In this document: positions 13,202 to 14,492 of the stretch, piece by piece
Layout of the letters: every line of letters starts with the position of its first letter
How positions within the stretch are numbered: position 1 is the stretch's first letter
Assembly (NCBI GenBank): GCA_043808565.1
Contig: JAZDEQ010000031.1
Coordinates: 1-14,492 of the forward strand
DNA: 14,492 bases
Direction: 5' to 3'
DNA from: UBA12403 sp043808565
GTDB lineage: Bacteria > Patescibacteriota > Patescibacteriia > UBA9934 > GWF2-40-263
Position numbers and translations under genes: made by a program
The notes under the pieces: model-generated
Told to the model about the DNA's origin: nothing
Seen by the model: the letters and a program-made list of their open reading frames with translations, nothing else
Database searches by the model: none

Positions 13202-13627
13202 ATGTCTATTATCTACCAAAGTTTAGCTCATTCGAGTTGGAATTGTAAATATCATGTCATCTTTGTTCCAAAATATCGCAAAAAGGTTATTTACGGCAAA
13301 ATCAGAGAGAAACTCGGTCCAATCTTTCATGAACCGGCCAGACAAAAAGAATGCTGTATTGTTGAAGGAAAACTGGTTGTTGACCACGTTCATATCTGTA
13401 TCGAGATTCCTCCCAAATACGCCGTATCCAGTATCATCGGTTTTTTGAAAGGCAAGTCAGCCATCGCTATTGCTCGAATGTCCGGCAAAGACAGAAATTT
13501 CAATGGCGAAAACTTCTGGGCTCGAGGTTATGCGGTATCAACGGTTGGTTATGATCTGGAAGCAATCAGGAAATATATGCATGATCAAGAAGACCAAGAT
13601 CAGAACGGAGCTGGTGTCCTTAAGTAA
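13202..13627 (+). CDS. tnpA: IS200/IS605-family Y1 transposase TnpA
   Basis: A 141-residue HUH single-strand transposase. The fold start HSSWNCKYHVIFVPKYRKK (10-28) is typical. The metal-binding HUH motif is HVH (62-64, in VVDHVHICIEIP), and the probable nucleophile is Tyr125 in AIRKYMHDQE, with the accompanying Gln129. Also characteristic are SSIIGFLKGKSA and FWARGYAVSTVGYD. As a dimer it recognises the end hairpins, cuts and rejoins single-stranded DNA, and leaves no target duplication. All key residues and the length are intact, so the copy may be active. The variable tail after residue 130 is short. Confidence 0.95.
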   Translation: MSIIYQSLAHSSWNCKYHVIFVPKYRKKVIYGKIREKLGPIFHEPARQKECCIVEGKLVVDHVHICIEIPPKYAVSSIIGFLKGKSAIAIARMSGKDRNFNGENFWARGYAVSTVGYDLEAIRKYMHDQEDQDQNGAGVLK

Positions 13628-13714
13628 TTCAATTAACTCATTAAAAATTAGCGAGCGTTACGACTGCCTTTGAGGCAGCCCCACTCATTAAGCCACCAGC
13701 TTGCTGGTGGTGTC

Positions 13715-13870
13715 TAACTCTCTTTCTAAACACTCTTGATCGGTTTCCTTTCCTTCAATTTTCCCGCCCGGAGTCCAAAGTTCTTCAAAACCCTTACCTT
13801 TTAACATTAAAAGTTTTTTTGATTTAATAATGATTCCAACAATCCGAGTTTTTGTTTCCATAATTTTCAA
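13715..13870 (-). pseudogene. Nudix hydrolase, N-terminal half (split by IS200 element)
   Basis: 52 native codons from ATG 13870, ending ECLEREL. The read-through frame continues for a few IS-encoded residues (DTTSKLVA) to a stop within the right-end hairpin region. The WTPGGKIEGKET stretch is the start of the Nudix box. The ATG overlaps the DUF167 stop by four bases (ATGA), indicating translational coupling before the insertion. The truncated product lacks the two catalytic-box glutamates after R-E-L, so activity is not expected. Confidence 0.85.
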
Positions 13871-14085
13871 ATCTCTACCTGCTTTATCCTCGTCATTGCT
13901 CCACGGACGAGTTTAATTGTCGATTTCGGTTTTTTATAATACTCGGCCAAAAAACGGATTAATTCTTCGTTGGCCTTCCCTTCTCGTGGCGGAGCGGCGA
14001 TTTTTATTTTAACTGTGTTGTCATCTAACCAACCGGTGATTTCGGTTTTTTTGGCATTTGGGGTGGCGTGGATGGTTAGTAACAT
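13867..14085 (-). CDS. DUF167 (YggU) family protein
   Basis: A 72-residue small alpha/beta protein with the family pattern: TPNAKKTEITGW (8-19), then VKIKIAAPPREGKANEELIRFLAEYY (25-50, the conserved A-P-P-x-x-G-K-A-N core) and a KLVRGAMTRIKQVEI ending. The function of the family is unresolved. It is complete and overlaps the Nudix start by 4 bp, so the two formed one transcription unit. Upstream (14095-14133) are two copies of the 12-mer GGCTTGAGAGGC, 27 bp apart. Confidence 0.88.
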   Translation of the reverse strand: MLLTIHATPNAKKTEITGWLDDNTVKIKIAAPPREGKANEELIRFLAEYYKKPKSTIKLVRGAMTRIKQVEI

Positions 14086-14154
14086 ATTGGTGGGGGCTTG
14101 AGAGGCCGGAAAGGCTTTAGAGGCTTGAGAGGCTATGAGCCGTATTTGGATTTT

Positions 14155-14364
14155 TTATTTTATGTCTTTAATCCAAAGCGGCTTATTATTGTTAGGGTTT
14201 CCGTAATTATAGTTTACCGTAATTTCTTCTCCTTTTTTGATATTTTTTATAGCGACAAACTTAATGATCTGATTTTTTATGTCTTTTTTATATGTAGCAT
14301 TTGGTTGATAGGAGTGATTATAAAAAGAACCAAAACCAAAACAAATTCCACAAGTAATTAAGTC
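14155..14364 (-). pseudogene. SET-domain methyltransferase, C-terminal remnant
   Basis: The minus strand encodes the end of a SET domain in one frame, starting no later than GFGSFYNHSYQPNATY and continuing through VAIKNIKKGEEITVNYNYG to LWIKDIK and a TAA stop at 14155-14157. The N-H-S-x-x-P-N-A motif binds S-adenosylmethionine and the G-E-E-I-T-V-N-Y motif forms the pseudoknot and catalytic tyrosine, so this is the catalytic end of a protein-lysine methyltransferase-like protein. An in-frame TAA at 14365-14367 and a hairpin just beyond cut it off from any N-terminal part. About 60 native residues remain and there is no ATG. The opposite-strand open frame at 14098-14361 is a shadow of it. The gene preceded DUF167 and Nudix on the same strand. 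Confidence 0.72.
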
Positions 14365-14492
14365 TTAATAAACCTCCAGCTCTGCTGGAGAGACATCAAT
14401 AGGCTCTGCCGTCCCGGCGAGGAATCTTCGAAGGTGTGGTACTGTAAAAACAAGGGAAATGCCTCTTGATAGGGGTTTGCAAAAAATATATG
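14365..14492 (-). mobile_element. End of a second IS200/IS605-like element (partial)
   Basis: The hairpin CTCCAGC-TCT-GCTGGAG (14374-14390) resembles, in size and setting, the right-end hairpin of the IS200 copy at 13693-13710. It marks the point where the SET reading frame is lost. On the minus strand a frame is open from the window edge through the hairpin codons (ending SPAELEVY) to the TAA at 14365-14367; the C-terminus of a tnpB-like gene could end this way, but I cannot identify the protein. A second frame is also open over most of this stretch, so coding is uncertain. The body of the element would lie right of the window. Confidence 0.45.

Larger units (their letters stand above)
13071..13717 (+). 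mobile_element. IS200-type insertion sequence, 647 bp
   Basis: Boundaries are deduced from the interrupted Nudix gene. Sequence left of 13068 and right of 13718 joins in frame, and TAA is present at both junctions (13068-13070 and 13715-13717), so the ends are ambiguous by 3 bp (equally 13068-13714). There is no target duplication, as expected for single-strand transposition by HUH transposases. The left end holds the hairpin CCACTGGT-TCG-ACCAGTGG (13091-13109) and the right end CCACCAGC-TT-GCTGGTGG (13693-13710). Only one gene, tnpA, is carried; there is no tnpB. A further hairpin, CTGCC/GGCAG, lies near 13663-13677. Confidence 0.88.

Noticed and set aside
14098..14361. 87-codon plus-strand open frame rich in Phe, Tyr and Ile
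   Set aside because: It lies opposite the clear SET-domain coding sequence and is best explained as its shadow.

Overview
The window reads as chromosomal DNA around the replication origin of a small-genome bacterium. It is most likely a Candidate Phyla Radiation (Patescibacteria) member: compact genes, A/T-rich spacers, many starts without a visible Shine-Dalgarno sequence, and a GIY-YIG / 3D-domain / class A PBP repertoire typical of such genomes. This placement is an inference. TGA is used as a stop (rnpA), so it is not one of the lineages that recode TGA as glycine.

Layout. (1) 1-388: no gene. A strong sigma70-type promoter drives a structured RNA leftwards off the window edge, and a C/G-rich inverted repeat pair and terminator follow. 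(2) 389-4042, minus strand: a small metal-binding TRASH/YHS protein, a NifS/IscS cysteine desulfurase, a NifU/IscU scaffold, a [3Fe-4S]-type ferredoxin and an FAD/NAD(P)H oxidoreductase. Together they look like an Fe-S assembly and electron-transfer cluster, with different palindromic repeats between the genes. (3) 4076-5117, minus: GIY-YIG protein, a 22-bp inverted repeat, tRNA-Cys(GCA), and a secreted 3D-domain (double-psi barrel) protein. (4) 5261-8197, plus: a bifunctional penicillin-binding protein with C-terminal Ig-like modules. (5) 8251-11570, minus: dnaA, dnaN and a UPF0462/C4orf33-like protein. (6) 11571-11821: dnaA-rpmH spacer with an exact DnaA box, the probable oriC; a second cluster of DnaA-box-like sites lies between dnaA and dnaN. 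(7) 11822-12697, plus: rpmH, rnpA, yidD, divergent from dnaA as in many bacteria. (8) 12813-14492: accessory zone. A Nudix hydrolase gene is split by an IS200-type element inside its Nudix box; removing 647 bp restores a 136-residue protein. Upstream of it are a DUF167 (YggU) gene and the 3' remnant of a SET-domain methyltransferase gene that the ORF track does not show, cut at what looks like the end of a second IS200/IS605-family element running off the right edge.

I found no CRISPR array and no defence or biosynthetic system that I would call new. The most unusual items are the exactly reconstructable Nudix insertion, the SET remnant, the UPF0462-like gene beside dnaN, the structured RNA at the left edge, and the set of unrelated palindromic intergenic repeats, two of which supply the final codons of adjacent genes.
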